This document shows, piece by piece, positions 20,569-31,243 of a stretch of 54,386 nt of DNA. The stretch is from contig JAIRME010000024.1 in NCBI GenBank assembly GCA_031258945.1, positions 1 through 54,386 of the forward strand, in the 5' to 3' direction. Position 1 is the first letter of the stretch; the number at the start of each line of letters is the position of its first letter. A program made the translations under genes and the position numbers. This stretch comes from Mycoplasmataceae bacterium. Its GTDB lineage: Bacteria > Bacillota_I > Bacilli_A > Mycoplasmatales > Mycoplasmoidaceae. The notes beneath the pieces are model-generated. The model was given only the letters and a program-made list of their open reading frames with translations, made no database searches and had not been told where the DNA came from.

Positions 20569-21287
20569 TGACACAACAACTTTTCGGTCGTAAAGTCTTG
20601 TTAGAAAATATTAATAACAATCAAATTATTAATGTTGATTTAGCTAAACAAAATCGCGATTTAATCCCCTTGCTTAAAAAACATCATATCAATTTTCAAC
20701 TACGAGACAACAACTTTTTCAAAAATTATGATTTACATCTTAATCATCAAGGAATAGTTATTAACATGAAGAATAATCAAATTAAAGATTTAACTTCACT
20801 AATTACTTTTGTTAAAAATAAACCCCAATCAATTGTTCTGATAATCGATGGTATACAAGATCCACAAAATTTTGGTTCCATATTAAGGACTTGTGACGCA
20901 ATGCAAGTAGATGGAGTCATTTACAAGAAAGATAATCAAGCACAAATTAATGATTTTGTTTCTAAAACTAGTATGGGGGCTGTTCAATATCTTAATCTTG
21001 TTAAAGTAACCAATTTGCATCAAGTGCTTGATCTATTAAAAAATATTGGCTATTGAATTTATGCATCAACGTTATCGAATGACGCTATAGATTATCAAAA
21101 AATTAAATATGACTACAAAAGTATAATCATCGTTGGTAATGAAGAAAAAGGTATCTCACCATTACTAAAGAAAACGGCTGATTTCCAAATTAAAATTCCA
21201 ATGTATGGAAAAATTCAATCACTAAATGTATCTGTTGCAACTGGTGTAATATTAGCAGAAATAAAACGACAATTTAGAATCTATTAA
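20568..21287 (+). CDS. rlmB: SpoU-family RNA 2'-O-methyltransferase (RlmB-like)
   Basis: A 239-aa enzyme with a short N-terminal substrate-binding domain (TQQLFGRKVLLENI) and a SPOUT domain. The three knot motifs are DPQNFGSILRTCDA, IIVGNEEKGISPLL and IQSLNVSVATGVILAE. The family methylates 23S rRNA G2251 (RlmB) or tRNA. Adjacent cysS-rlmB is a common Firmicute/mollicute pair, which favours RlmB. One TGA (21054-21056) is Trp. It starts at the cysS stop (TAATG) and is co-transcribed. Confidence 0.92.
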
Positions 21288-21302
21288 TTTGTAACTAAAA
21301 TT

Positions 21303-21527
21303 TTAATGTAATTGAAATATTTGAATATCATTTTGTTGGACACTCAAATTCACGAAAATCTTTGTTTGAGTAATTGTACCTATGCCAACACATAATACCA
21401 TGCTTGGAGCAATACCAATTACTCTGATTCTAATCCGTTTTTTATTTCACTTAATATATTGTTTTGATTGATCGAATTCTATAAATAATTAATACCTTTG
21501 CCCAAACATCACATGATTATGTCCCAT
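21303..21527 (-). pseudogene. degenerate small ORF with one in-frame TAA
   Basis: In the 332-base gap between rlmB and dnaJ, the minus strand carries a protein-like frame. It opens with ATG 21527 (GHNHVMFGQRY), meets TAA at 21489-21491, then continues 61 codons to TAA 21303. The second part contains KRIRIRVIGIAPSMVLCVGI and one TGA-encoded Trp, and reads like a real beta-rich small domain. It may be a decayed gene or a short gene with an unusual start. It was not recognised as a known family. Confidence 0.35.
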
Positions 21528-21568
21528 GCTTCTAGTTCAAAATAAGATATTATTAAAAATTACTATAT

Positions 21569-21610
21569 TTAGCACTTTATTAGTTAGATTGCTAATTTCT
21601 TTTATATAAT
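21569..21610 (+). promoter_or_regulatory. dnaJ promoter with CIRCE-like operator
   Basis: TTAGCACTT-N9-GATTGCTAA (21569-21595) differs from the CIRCE consensus at one base in each arm. A TATAAT box follows at 21605-21610, only 9 bases before the dnaJ ATG, so the operator covers the -35 region and the mRNA is expected to be leaderless. HrcA control of dnaJ-grpE is inferred. Confidence 0.82.
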
Positions 21611-21619
21611 GCTACAACT

Positions 21620-22807
21620 ATGGCAGGAATTAAAAGAGATTATTATGTAGTCTTAGGCATTAGTAAAAATTCTACTCAAGATGAAATAAAACGTGCTTTT
21701 AGGAGGTTAGCGATGCAATATCATCCTGATCGTAATAAAGCGCCTGATGCCGAACAGAAATTTAAAGAAATTAATGAAGCTTATGAAGTTTTAAGTGATG
21801 AAAAACGTCGTAAAACTTATGATCAATTTGGACACGAAGGATTGAATCAACAAGGATGAACTGGTGGTAGTAATCCATTTGACATTTTTAATGAAATGTT
21901 CGGTGGAAGTGGTGGAGGGGTAAAATTTTCCTTTGGTGGTAATAGTGGTGGTTTTGGGAGCATTTTTGAAGAAATGTTTAATGGTGGAACCCGAAGAAGA
22001 ACCAACAAACGACAAAGCCAACAAATTTATGAAATAGATATTGACGCTAATTTAACTATTACTTTCTTGGAAAGTATTTTAGGAGTTAAACGTAAGGTGA
22101 AGATTAACACTAAACATCAATGCCCTCATTGTCATGGTAGCGGTGCCGATACACCAAGCGATATTAAAACTTGTTCACGTTGTCATGGTACTGGTGTAAT
22201 AACTACAAGACAAAGAACTATTCTTGGAATTATGGAATCACAAGAATATTGCCCAGATTGTAAGGGCTCTGGCAAAATTATTACAAAAGTATGCTCGCAA
22301 TGTCATGGACACAAATACATTGAAAGGGAGGATTTTATTGAATTGGACATCAAACCCGGTGTAACTAATGGTTCCATACTCCAATATTCAAACAAGGGTA
22401 ATTCATGAAGTAATAATGTTGGTGATTTAAATTTAACTATTTATGTACAACCGTCACGTATATTTAAACGTAAAAACCAAACCATATATGCTAATGTTTT
22501 AGTTGATCCAATTGATGCCATTACGGGAAGCATAATTAAGATTCCTACACCATATGGCATTAAAGAAATCGAAATGAAATCTAATACTGCTAATGGTGAA
22601 GAAATCAATGTTAGTGGTTTTGGCATCAAAAACATTAAACATAAAATGTTTGGTGGGCCCGCTAATGGTGATTTAGTGGTTACCATTGTCTATGCACGCC
22701 CCAAAAAATACACTAAATCTGAAATTGAGAAATTGAAACTAATAAATAATGATAAAAATCAAGAAGTAGCAGAATTTGAACAAATAGTTAGTAAGGAGGT
22801 AAGCTAA
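21620..22807 (+). CDS. dnaJ: chaperone protein DnaJ
   Basis: A 395-aa co-chaperone that stimulates DnaK ATPase and delivers substrates. It has an N-terminal J-domain ([22 protein letters not shown] in QYHPDRNK), a Gly/Phe-rich linker ([19 protein letters not shown]) and four zinc-binding CxxCxGxG-type repeats ([31 protein letters not shown]). The substrate-binding beta domains follow. Two TGA codons are Trp. grpE follows after 1 base. No hrcA or dnaK is in the window, so the usual hrcA-grpE-dnaK-dnaJ cluster is broken up. Confidence 0.97.
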
Positions 22808-22808
22808 T

Positions 22809-23498
22809 ATGCCAAAGCATGAAAATAAAAAAGAAAAAGTTGAAATTAAAGAAAATTCTGAAAAAGAAGAAACTAATATATTGAACGAGCAGGAAATTTC
22901 AAAATCTATTGACACTATTAATCCTAAAACTAAAGAACAACAAGAACTTGAAAATTTGATTCAACAAGTTGCTGCACTAAACGAAATTATTATTGCAAAA
23001 GATGCTCACATTGCAAAATTGCAAAATGAAATTAATCAGATTAATCAAGACTATGTTACTAAAATTACTGAAAAAACTAATGAAGCTAATACTACTCTAA
23101 AAGCTAAAATTGAAGAATTGACTAATAAAGCTAATCAAGAATTATCTATGCATAAAAAATATGCTTTAGAAAAACAAGCAATTAACTTAATCGATATTAT
23201 TAATCAATTTGCCATGGCATTAGATTACAAACCTACTGATCCTAATATTGTCAAGTATCAATCAGGCTTTCAAATGTTTTTAACGATGTTTAAAAATTTA
23301 CTAACTGAACTGGGTATTAACGAAATCGTCGTTAATATCGGTGATGAATTTAATCCTGAAATAATGGAATGCATTGAATTTGTTCATTCAAATGAATTAA
23401 CTGATAACAAAGTGGCTAAAATAATTACTAAGGGTTATAAACTCTATGATCGTTTAATTAAACCAACTAGTGTTAATATAGTTCGTAAAAAAAGTTAA
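22809..23498 (+). CDS. grpE: nucleotide exchange factor GrpE
   Basis: A 229-aa DnaK nucleotide-exchange factor. A charged N-terminal segment is followed by a long coiled coil (about residues 40-120, INQINQDYVTKITEKTNEA), then the GrpE head domain. The head contains KYQSGFQMFLTMFKNLLTEL, EFNPEIMECIEFV and the C-terminal signature ITKGYKLYDRLIKPTSVNIV. A strong ribosome binding site AAGGAGGT (22793-22801) precedes ATG 22809. It forms an operon with dnaJ, and its 3' end overlaps the convergent lipoprotein gene by 4 bases. Confidence 0.96.
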   Translation: MPKHENKKEKVEIKENSEKEETNILNEQEISKSIDTINPKTKEQQELENLIQQVAALNEIIIAKDAHIAKLQNEINQINQDYVTKITEKTNEANTTLKAKIEELTNKANQELSMHKKYALEKQAINLIDIINQFAMALDYKPTDPNIVKYQSGFQMFLTMFKNLLTELGINEIVVNIGDEFNPEIMECIEFVHSNELTDNKVAKIITKGYKLYDRLIKPTSVNIVRKKS

Positions 23499-24694
23499 TA
23501 ACTATCATTTGGTGGAATGGCAATCGTTAAATTATCAAAATAATACGCTCCACTAATTCATGTACCGTCGTTCAATGGCGAAGTGTTTTGATCGTACGGT
23601 AAACTAGAATCTCTCTCCGCATATCATCACTGGTTTTCTTTCTTAGATAAATCAGGAATTACATCAAATTGGTTGATTGGATCATAATGTCCATAACCAT
23701 AGAAATCTTCATCAGCATCTCAACGAGAGCCGAAACATTTAACAATTGCATTCGGCTCCGTTTGACTTACAGCAGATTGTGCATATTTTCAATTAACTTC
23801 ATTTCTCATACCATTGTAGTATAAACCTTTAGTAGGTGCAATTCCATATGGATAAGAATTTAATCCTTTTGTTGCATTATTGAAAGTTACATTTTTAAAA
23901 TTATAAATTCATTCTTTCGCCCAATACCCGTGGTAATGAAAATCATATGTCTCACCAGCGCTCCCATCAAATGTTCCAGTAAAATCATCAACAGGTGATC
24001 AAAATGCATAAACAGGTCTTTCATAAATTACATGTGAATATAAATCGTAATGATATTGTCCATCATCATTATTTTTTGTTCATGTAACTTTAGTTTCTAG
24101 TTTTCAATGACGACTCCCACCATACAAATAATGCCCTTCTTTATCAAATTTGCCATAATAACCATTGTCAGCAATGTAAGGCCCGGTTGCAGCAGTATTA
24201 TCAGTAGTCTGTCTCACATTGTGAGTGGTAGTTGCATTTGGATCAATAACTGCATTTGTAAAGTCAGTTGCTGTACTTGTTCTAAGAACATCGGTATTAT
24301 TAAAAAAATCTACAGCAGTTTTTGGTTGAATCATTGTAGCAGAATGTGCTTCATATTTTTCTGTGTTATCATTTCACTCATTCATGGGTGCAGAAAAAAT
24401 ACCACCAAATCTACCATGGTAAAGAATAGCATCTGCATCAAACATTTGGGCAATGGTTCAATCAGCCGCTACTTTTTTCGGATCATTTAAATAATCCTCG
24501 CTTAATTGAATCAATTCTTCATTAGTTATGACAGTTTGAGCTACGGCTGGTTTAATGATTGAATCGTAACTAGTGCTATCAGTAACATGTTTGGTAATGG
24601 AATTAGAACAGCTTGTTAACAAAGTAGTGCATACCAAGATGGGGACAGTAACAACAACTAATGTCAATGAGATAAACAAATTACTCTTTTTCAT
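23495..24694 (-). CDS. lipoprotein, Trp/Tyr-rich, unknown function
   Basis: A 399-aa predicted surface lipoprotein. The signal peptide MKKSNLFISLTLVVVTV ends in a lipobox LLTSC with acylated Cys29. The mature part is rich in Trp (mostly TGA), Tyr, Asp and Asn, with segments such as HYLYGGSRHWKLETKVTWT and YDFHYHGYWAKEWIYNFKN. No known domain is recognised. Other surface proteins of this window share this style. It ends by overlapping the grpE stop and begins 20 bases downstream of the nfo gene, so it may be read from the purB-nfo transcript. Confidence 0.88.
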
Positions 24695-24713
24695 GACACT
24701 ATCAAATATAGCA

Positions 24714-25580
24714 TTATTTTCGATAATCTTTTCAAATTTTCGACCTTAAAATTTCTATTTCTTGTTTGTATAAAGGCTGACCACCTCATCATGGTGTTTC
24801 CAAAATTTTAGGGATATCTATTAATCTTTGATCATGAACATATTTTAATAATGTCTCAAAACCAATCGTACCATAGCCAATATTTTCATGACGATCTTTA
24901 TTAGCTCCTTTTTTATTTTTGGAATCATTTAAATGAATGACTTTCAAATAATGCAAACCAATAATCCTATCAAAGCCTTCTAAAACTTGATCAATATCTT
25001 TGTCATCATAGCCTGCATCATTAATATGACATGTGTCCAGACATACACCAATAAGATGTTTATTTTTAATGAGATTAATTATTTGTTTTAGCTCTTCAAA
25101 AGTACGTCCAATTTCTGAACCCTTACCTGACATAGTTTCTAAACATATAATTACATCTTTATTAATCTGATTAATTTCATTAATAGCCTTTGCAATATTT
25201 TGAATGGCTTTTTCTTTGCTAATACCAATTGCATTGCCTGGATGTAACACTAAATAACTACAACCAATTTCTTTTGTACGATAAACTTCTGTTTTTAAAA
25301 TTTGTGTTGCAATCGCATGTTTTTGATTTTCGTTGCTCCCAATATTAATAATGTATGGAGCGTGGATAACTAAATTTCCAATATTAATATCATGTTCTTT
25401 TAAATATTGATGAAATTCAGGAATCCTTAACCGATTCAACGGTGTACGAATTGAATTTTGTGGAGCACCTGTATAAAACATAAAAGTATTAGCCTTAAAA
25501 CCAATTGCACTTCTTGCACTACCTAACAAATAGTCAGGTTTGCTCATACTAACATGACTTCCAAGTAAAATCTTTTGCAT
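24714..25580 (-). CDS. nfo: endonuclease IV (AP endonuclease)
   Basis: A 288-aa TIM-barrel, zinc-dependent enzyme that cleaves abasic sites in base-excision repair. Zinc-ligand motifs are visible in order: GSHVSMSKPDYLLGSA, LVIHAPYIINIGS, LVLHPGNAIG, ICLETMSGKGSEIG, VCLDTCHINDAGYD, IHLNDSKNKKGANKDRHENI and ILETPWWGG. Two consecutive TGA codons encode the conserved WW near the end, and the gene then runs to TAA 24714. Its ATG overlaps the purB stop (TAATG). Confidence 0.97.
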
Positions 25581-26872
25581 TAAATGCCCACTTTTTTATA
25601 GATGTAATTAATTTTTTTAAAATAATAGCTTAAATCAAAACAATCATTAATATCTTTAATGGTAAGTTTATGCATTACATCTTTGTTTTTCAGTAACAAT
25701 TCTTTAAATGAAACGACGTTGTTATAAGCTTCCATGGCAATAGGTTGTACCATATCATATGCTTTTTCACGACTGCAGTTTTTAGTAATTAATTTATTCA
25801 TCACACGTTGGGCAAAAATAACGCCATGAGTTAAATTAATATTTTTTAACATTTGTTTTGGATAGATCACTAAATTATCCAAAACAGTTGTATAACGATT
25901 TAGCATATAGTCCAAAAGAATCGTAGCGTCAGGTAAAATGATGCGTTCAGTTGATGAATGTGATATGTCACGTTCATGCCATAATGCTATATTTTCATAA
26001 CTAGCAATCATGTAACCTCTCAATACACGAGCGCATCCACACATATTCTCACTAGCAATTGGATTCCGTTTATGTGGCATAGCAGAAGAACCTTTTTGAC
26101 CTTTAGCAAACATTTCTTCTACTTCGTGTACTTCCGTACGTTGTAGATGTCGAATTTCTGTAGCAATTTTTTCAATCGTTGTTCCGATAAGAGCAAGCGT
26201 AGCGAAATATTCTGCATATACATCACGTTGAATTACTTGGGTGGCAATATTAACTTCGCGAATACCTAATCGCTTACAAACATATTGTTGTACGAAAGGT
26301 TCGTTGTTAGCAAAATTGCCAACCGCACCCGATAATTTGCCTACTTCAATATTCTTACTCGTTGATTTAAATCTATGAATGTTACGTTGCATTTCATCAT
26401 ATCAAAGGGCTCATTTCAAACCAAAACTAGTAATGTCAGCATGAATACCATGTGTGCGGCCAATACAAGGAGTATTTTTATATTGAATAGCTTTAGCTTT
26501 CAATACTTTAGCAAATTTAATAAGATCATTCGATATGATGGCATTCGCCTGTTTGATTAAATATGCGTTAGCAGTATCCACTACATCAGTAGAGGTTAAT
26601 CCATAATGAATTCATTGTTTTTCTTTACCTAAAGAATCACTCACATTGCGAGTAAAAGCAATAATATCATGATGAGTAGTCCTCTCAATTTCATTAATCC
26701 GGTTAACATTAAATTTAGCTTTTTTACGAATAAGTTGTACATCTTTGGACGGAATTACACCTAATTTATTTCATGCTTCGCATGCCAATATTTCAATTTC
26801 TAAATAAGCAGTAAATTTACTATGTGTTGTTCAAATTTTGCTCATCTCTTCACGAGAATAACGTTCAATCAT
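25580..26872 (-). CDS. purB: adenylosuccinate lyase
   Basis: A 430-aa member of the fumarase/aspartase superfamily. It splits SAICAR to AICAR and adenylosuccinate to AMP, each releasing fumarate. Hallmarks are [20 protein letters not shown], the catalytic His segment [32 protein letters not shown] and the flexible signature loop [21 protein letters not shown] codons give several Trp. The start ATG 26872 is the first in frame ([14 protein letters not shown]). It forms a tight pair with nfo. Confidence 0.97.
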
Positions 26873-26977
26873 GCGATCTTCCTTTAAAATATAAACGAGT
26901 ATAGTATAGCGTTTTATGGCTTAGAATTATCATTTAAGTATTTAAATCTATTCTAGAAAGACGAATATAATTTTTGC

Positions 26978-27595
26978 GTGAAAAAAATCTTTGTTTATAA
27001 AACTATTACGCAAGATCAAATAAATAAATTATTAAAAATAGAGCCTAAGTTAACTAATTATTTGAATTTGTCCAAACCATTCACCGTTCGTATCATGCCA
27101 GATCATTATCAATGTCTGGTTCATTCGATTATTAGTCAACAATTATCTAATGCAGCAGTTGATACAATTTGACGTAAATTAATCTTTAACTTTCCTAAAC
27201 TTAGCCCAAAGATGATTAGTAGTGCTACAAGTGAACAAATGAGGTCGATTGGTTTATCGCCACAAAAAGTTTCTTTAATTAAAAAAATTTCTTATGACAT
27301 TATTGACAAGAAACTTAATTTAAATAAACTAGCCAAATTAAGTAGTGAACAAATTCATAATACTTTAATAAAATATAAATATTTAGGTAATTGGACTATA
27401 TCAATGATATTAATATTTACTTATTTTCGTAACGATATATTACCAATTAGTGATTTTGGCATACGTAAAGGGTTAAATAAACTTTATGATGAAAATAAAA
27501 TAAATAATGAATTCATTCAAAATTTAAAGCAACGACTCGGACAATATGCTACACTATTTAGTTTCTGTTTGTGACGCATTAATCAAAATGTTTAA
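26978..27595 (+). CDS. HhH-GPD DNA glycosylase, AlkA-like (3-methyladenine DNA glycosylase II)
   Basis: A 205-aa base-excision glycosylase. SIISQQLSNAAVDTIWRKL is the family segment that contacts DNA, IGLSPQKVSLIKKISYDII and LIKYKYLGNWTISMILIFTY form the helix-hairpin-helix area, and ILPISDFGIRKGLNKLY holds the catalytic Asp. The start is GTG 26978, chosen because no ATG precedes the conserved region. The end lies beyond a TGA (Trp) at TAA 27593-27595 and overlaps the convergent udk gene by 17 bases. The exact lesion range is not predictable. Confidence 0.87.
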
Positions 27596-28232
27596 CATTA
27601 ATTTCGTCTTTATTGTGTAACGCTTCAATTGCTCCTTTAATTGCATGTACAGCAATATCATTCATGCGATACCACGGTATGACAATATCAGCCTCTGCTT
27701 TCAACGGTTGCACAAAAGTTCGATGCATCTTACGAACTGTATTACGTCATTGACCGATAATATTTTCATCAGTACGACCTCGTTCATTTTTATCACGTAA
27801 TAATCTTCTAATAAAACGCTCATCATCTGGTGTATCTACAAAAATTTTAATATCCGCTAATTCGTTAATACGTTGATCATACAAAGATAAAATACCTTCA
27901 AAAATAATTACATCAGTAGAATTGATTATTTCTGTTTTATCGCTACGCTCAGATTTAGTAAAATCATAAATAGGAATGTAAACCGTTTCCTTTCTTAATA
28001 ATTTAATTAGAAATTTATTCATTAAATCTCAATCAAAAGCATTGGGATGGTCAAAATTATGTTTAAAGTAAATGTCCTGAGCCATATACTCACGTTTTTT
28101 GTAAAAACCATCCATTGAAATAATTTGTGAAGTAATATGTTTTGGTAAAATTTTTTTAATTTCGTTTGCAATTGTTGTTTTACCACTACCAGTGCCACCA
28201 CAAACAATAATTAACATGGTTTTATTTTTCAT
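27579..28232 (-). CDS. udk: uridine kinase
   Basis: A 217-aa P-loop kinase that phosphorylates uridine and cytidine in pyrimidine salvage. The Walker A motif GGTGSGKTT lies near residue 12, followed by ISMDGFYKK, NFDHPNAFDWDLM (W from TGA), VYIPIYDFTKSER, IFEGILSLYDQRINELADIK and RLLRDKNERGRT. The length matches the family. It is the last gene of a run with the rluC-type and SpoU-type genes upstream, with 43 bases between udk and rluC. Confidence 0.95.
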
Positions 28233-28275
28233 AAATAAGTTATATTTTATAAAATTGCTTTACGCGTATAAATAT

Positions 28276-29223
28276 TTACTTTAACATATGATCGCTATCA
28301 TTTAATTCAAATTTTTTATGGTTTAAATAATTTAAAACACCTGCGTCATTTCTGAAATTAAAAACAATTTTTGTAGCCATCAATACTTGATGGGAGTATA
28401 AGTTTGCTTTTGAATATGTTTTGGTTGTATATTTTTGTTCTCCTACTAGAGGATGATTAATGAAAGCCATATGGGCACGAATTTGATGTGTTTTACCTGT
28501 GATTAATTTGATTTGTAGTAGAGAAGTATCTTTACTGTATGAAATTGTACGATATTCAGTAATAATAGATTGAGAATTATCATTAATTGGTTTGCTAGTA
28601 ATTTTTACAATCTTTGTTTTAAGATTACGTGTTAAATAATCTTGTAATATTCCGTTTTTTGGTTTTACAATACCGTGAACACGGCAAAGATAATATTTGT
28701 CAATTTCATGATATTTAATTTTTTCATTTAAAACTCGTAATGATTCAGCATTTTTGGCAGCCAATACTAATCCTCCTGTATTACGATCTATACGATGCAC
28801 CAAGGCAGGAATAAAACTGTTTTCTTTAGCATAGTCTCATTCTTTCTTCTCATATAAATAATGTTGAATCCGATTAATAAGAGTATCAATTTTATTTTTT
28901 TCATCATTATGCACAACCAAACCAACTGGTTTATTTACTAACAAAATGTTTTTGTCTTCATAAACAATATCTAATTTATTTGGTGCTAATAAAAAATCAG
29001 TATAAGTTTTCTTTTTAGATAGTAAATCGTCATTTATGTAAATTGATAATTTATCATTATGTTGCAAACGATAATCGGGTTTAATTCTTCTATCATTAAC
29101 TTTGATTCTCTTAATACGTAAATAACGATAAATCAAGCCTAAACTCAATTTGGGATAAGCTTTCCGTATGAAATTATCAATCCGTTGATTGACATCATTG
29201 TGATTTATAAGTATTGTTTGCAT
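28276..29223 (-). CDS. RluA-family 23S rRNA pseudouridine synthase (RluC/D-like)
   Basis: A 315-aa enzyme with an N-terminal S4 RNA-binding domain (NQRIDNFIRKAYPKLSLGLI) and the RluA catalytic domain. The catalytic Asp is in VHRIDRNTGGLVLAAK, and LLQIKLITGKTHQIRAHMAF is the second family motif. One TGA is Trp. It overlaps the upstream SpoU-type methyltransferase gene by 19 bases, so the two RNA-modification genes are translationally coupled. The target uridines cannot be told apart from sequence alone. Confidence 0.93.
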
Positions 29224-29990
29224 AATTGATACAAAATAATTCCTACCGCTACTGATACATTAAGTGAATTAATATTAGAATCAATCGGAATATAAATAGC
29301 TTCATCGCATATTTTCAAAATATCAGTTTTTAAGCCGTTGCCTTCGTTGCCAAAAACGATTGCAATTGAATTATGGTTAAAATCAACATTATTTAATTTT
29401 TTGGCAGATAACGATACAACTGTAGCATAAACTTTAAACTCTTGTTCATGCAACTGGTCAATAATATCGTTTAAATTAGTAACAAATTTAATTGGAATGC
29501 TAAAACAATTACCCATAGTAGCTCGAATAATTTGTGGATTATATAAATCAACACTATCATTAGAGATAATTAATCCGCTCATTTTAAAACCAACCGCCGT
29601 TCTAATGATAGAACCTAAATTACCTGGATTTTGAATTCGATCCAAGATGATATATTTACCATTCTTGCTAATATTAAATTTATCTTTTGGTTTGTTGAAA
29701 ACACCTATTAATCCATCCGAATTAGCAAGTGATGTTAATGAGTTGTAAATAATATTAGGTAAAATAACCACATCTATACCATTTTTTTCATAATCCTTTG
29801 CTATTTGAAAGTACTTGGAATCACTTGAAATAATTAAATTTCGTATTTTAATCTTATTTTTTACTAATGTTTCTATCACACGATAAGATTCTGCCACAAA
29901 TAAATTTGTTAAATGACGATATTTTTTATCAACCATTAATTTATTGACAGATTTGATTAATTTATTATTTTTTGAAGTAATTTTAATCAT
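29205..29990 (-). CDS. TrmH/SpoU-family RNA 2'-O-ribose methyltransferase
   Basis: A 261-aa SPOUT enzyme using S-adenosylmethionine. The N-terminal substrate-binding domain starts ITSKNNKLIKSVNKL. Knot motifs are DRIQNPGNLGSIIRTAVGFK, AIVFGNEGNGL and NSLNVSVAVGIILYQ. It is the second SpoU-type gene of the window, distinct from rlmB at 20568. The target is probably rRNA but is not determinable. No TGA codon occurs in the gene. Confidence 0.92.
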   Translation of the reverse strand: MIKITSKNNKLIKSVNKLMVDKKYRHLTNLFVAESYRVIETLVKNKIKIRNLIISSDSKYFQIAKDYEKNGIDVVILPNIIYNSLTSLANSDGLIGVFNKPKDKFNISKNGKYIILDRIQNPGNLGSIIRTAVGFKMSGLIISNDSVDLYNPQIIRATMGNCFSIPIKFVTNLNDIIDQLHEQEFKVYATVVSLSAKKLNNVDFNHNSIAIVFGNEGNGLKTDILKICDEAIYIPIDSNINSLNVSVAVGIILYQLCKQYL

Positions 29991-30067
29991 TTCAATGATT
30001 ATAACATTGTTTATTTTCCTAATTTAGGATGACCGTTTACCTTACAATGCATAAAAATATTTTGTCC

Positions 30068-31243
30068 TTAAAGTTCGTGTAAAATAGAAAGAATGATTAT
30101 TAAAATAATAACAATTGCAGCAATAACAAATACTAACCAATAGAATCAATGTCTTTCATAAAATTTTTCTTTTAATTTTTGCTCTTGTACATTAAAAGTC
30201 TTATTTAACTGGAATGTACGTTCATTTTTAGGTTTTAACAGTTTAGCAAAAGATGCTTTTTGGATATCATCAGTATAAGCTTTAAGATCAGCAATAATTT
30301 GATTAATAGATTGATAACGAAATTTTAAGTCGTTATCTTTAGAAGCAATGCAACGAAAAATAATGTTTTCAATCGCTATAGGTATGTTGGGATTAATATC
30401 GCTAATACACATCATGTCATATTTCAATGGTAGATCCATTATTCCTTGATCATTTTCATCTGCCGATTTAAATGGCTTTTCACCCATAAGCATTTCATAA
30501 AAAATAATTCCTAAAGAAAAAAAATCACATTGAATGCTAATATATTTATCACGTTCATTTTTTGGTATACGAGACATTGTTTTAAGATCAGGCGAAATAT
30601 AAGGATATGTTCCAAAAATAGACTCTTCGTTGGTAATGATTTGTTTATCATTAAGAGAAGATTCAATTACAACAGATGAAATACCAAAGTCAATAATTTT
30701 TACATGCATTAAATCTTTAGTTAACATAATATTTTCAGGTTTTAAGTCACGATGAATAATTTTTTCATTGAAACTATGCAATTCTTTAATACCTTCTAAA
30801 ATCTTAGAAAAATAAAAAATACTCTCACGCACATTTAAACTGCCCACTTTTTCAAGATGAGCATGGAGTGAAATGCCATCGATGTATTGCATTACAATGA
30901 TAATAGTGTTACCATTATTCATCTTGTCTACCTCATAAGTGTTGACAATATTTTTTTTATTGGAAACTCTCTGACTTGTCACACATTCATCATGAATTTT
31001 AATTCATTCTGCTTCTTTTCAAGTTTCATCACGGTTAATTACTTTAATAGCTACATATTTATTATCTTTATTAGCTAAAAAATCATTTTCCTTAATAGTA
31101 GTATCCAATGCTTTATAAACGATTGAGGACATTCCCCCGGCTCCTAAACGATTTACAATTTGATATTTACGTAAAACAATATCATTGGGTTGAAATTGTA
31201 TCTTAGTAAATTTAGTTTGAGAACTATTACTTGACATCTCCAT
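30068..31243 (-). CDS. prkC: membrane-anchored Ser/Thr protein kinase (PrkC/PknB-like)
   Basis: A 391-aa Hanks-type kinase. It has the Gly-rich loop LGAGGMSSIVYKA (about 33-45), the ATP Lys in YVAIKVIN, the catalytic loop HRDLKPEN (164-171) and DFG (185-187). A juxtamembrane region and one C-terminal membrane helix (WLVFVIAAIVIILIIILSI) end the protein. There is no extracellular PASTA region, unlike PrkC of walled Firmicutes, in keeping with a wall-less cell. The 5' end overlaps the PP2C gene by 17 bases, the standard kinase-phosphatase pair. Confidence 0.95.

Noticed and set aside
24107-24490. Plus-strand 127-codon frame
   Set aside because: It is a shadow of the lipoprotein on the minus strand; the composition is Cys/Ile-rich noise.
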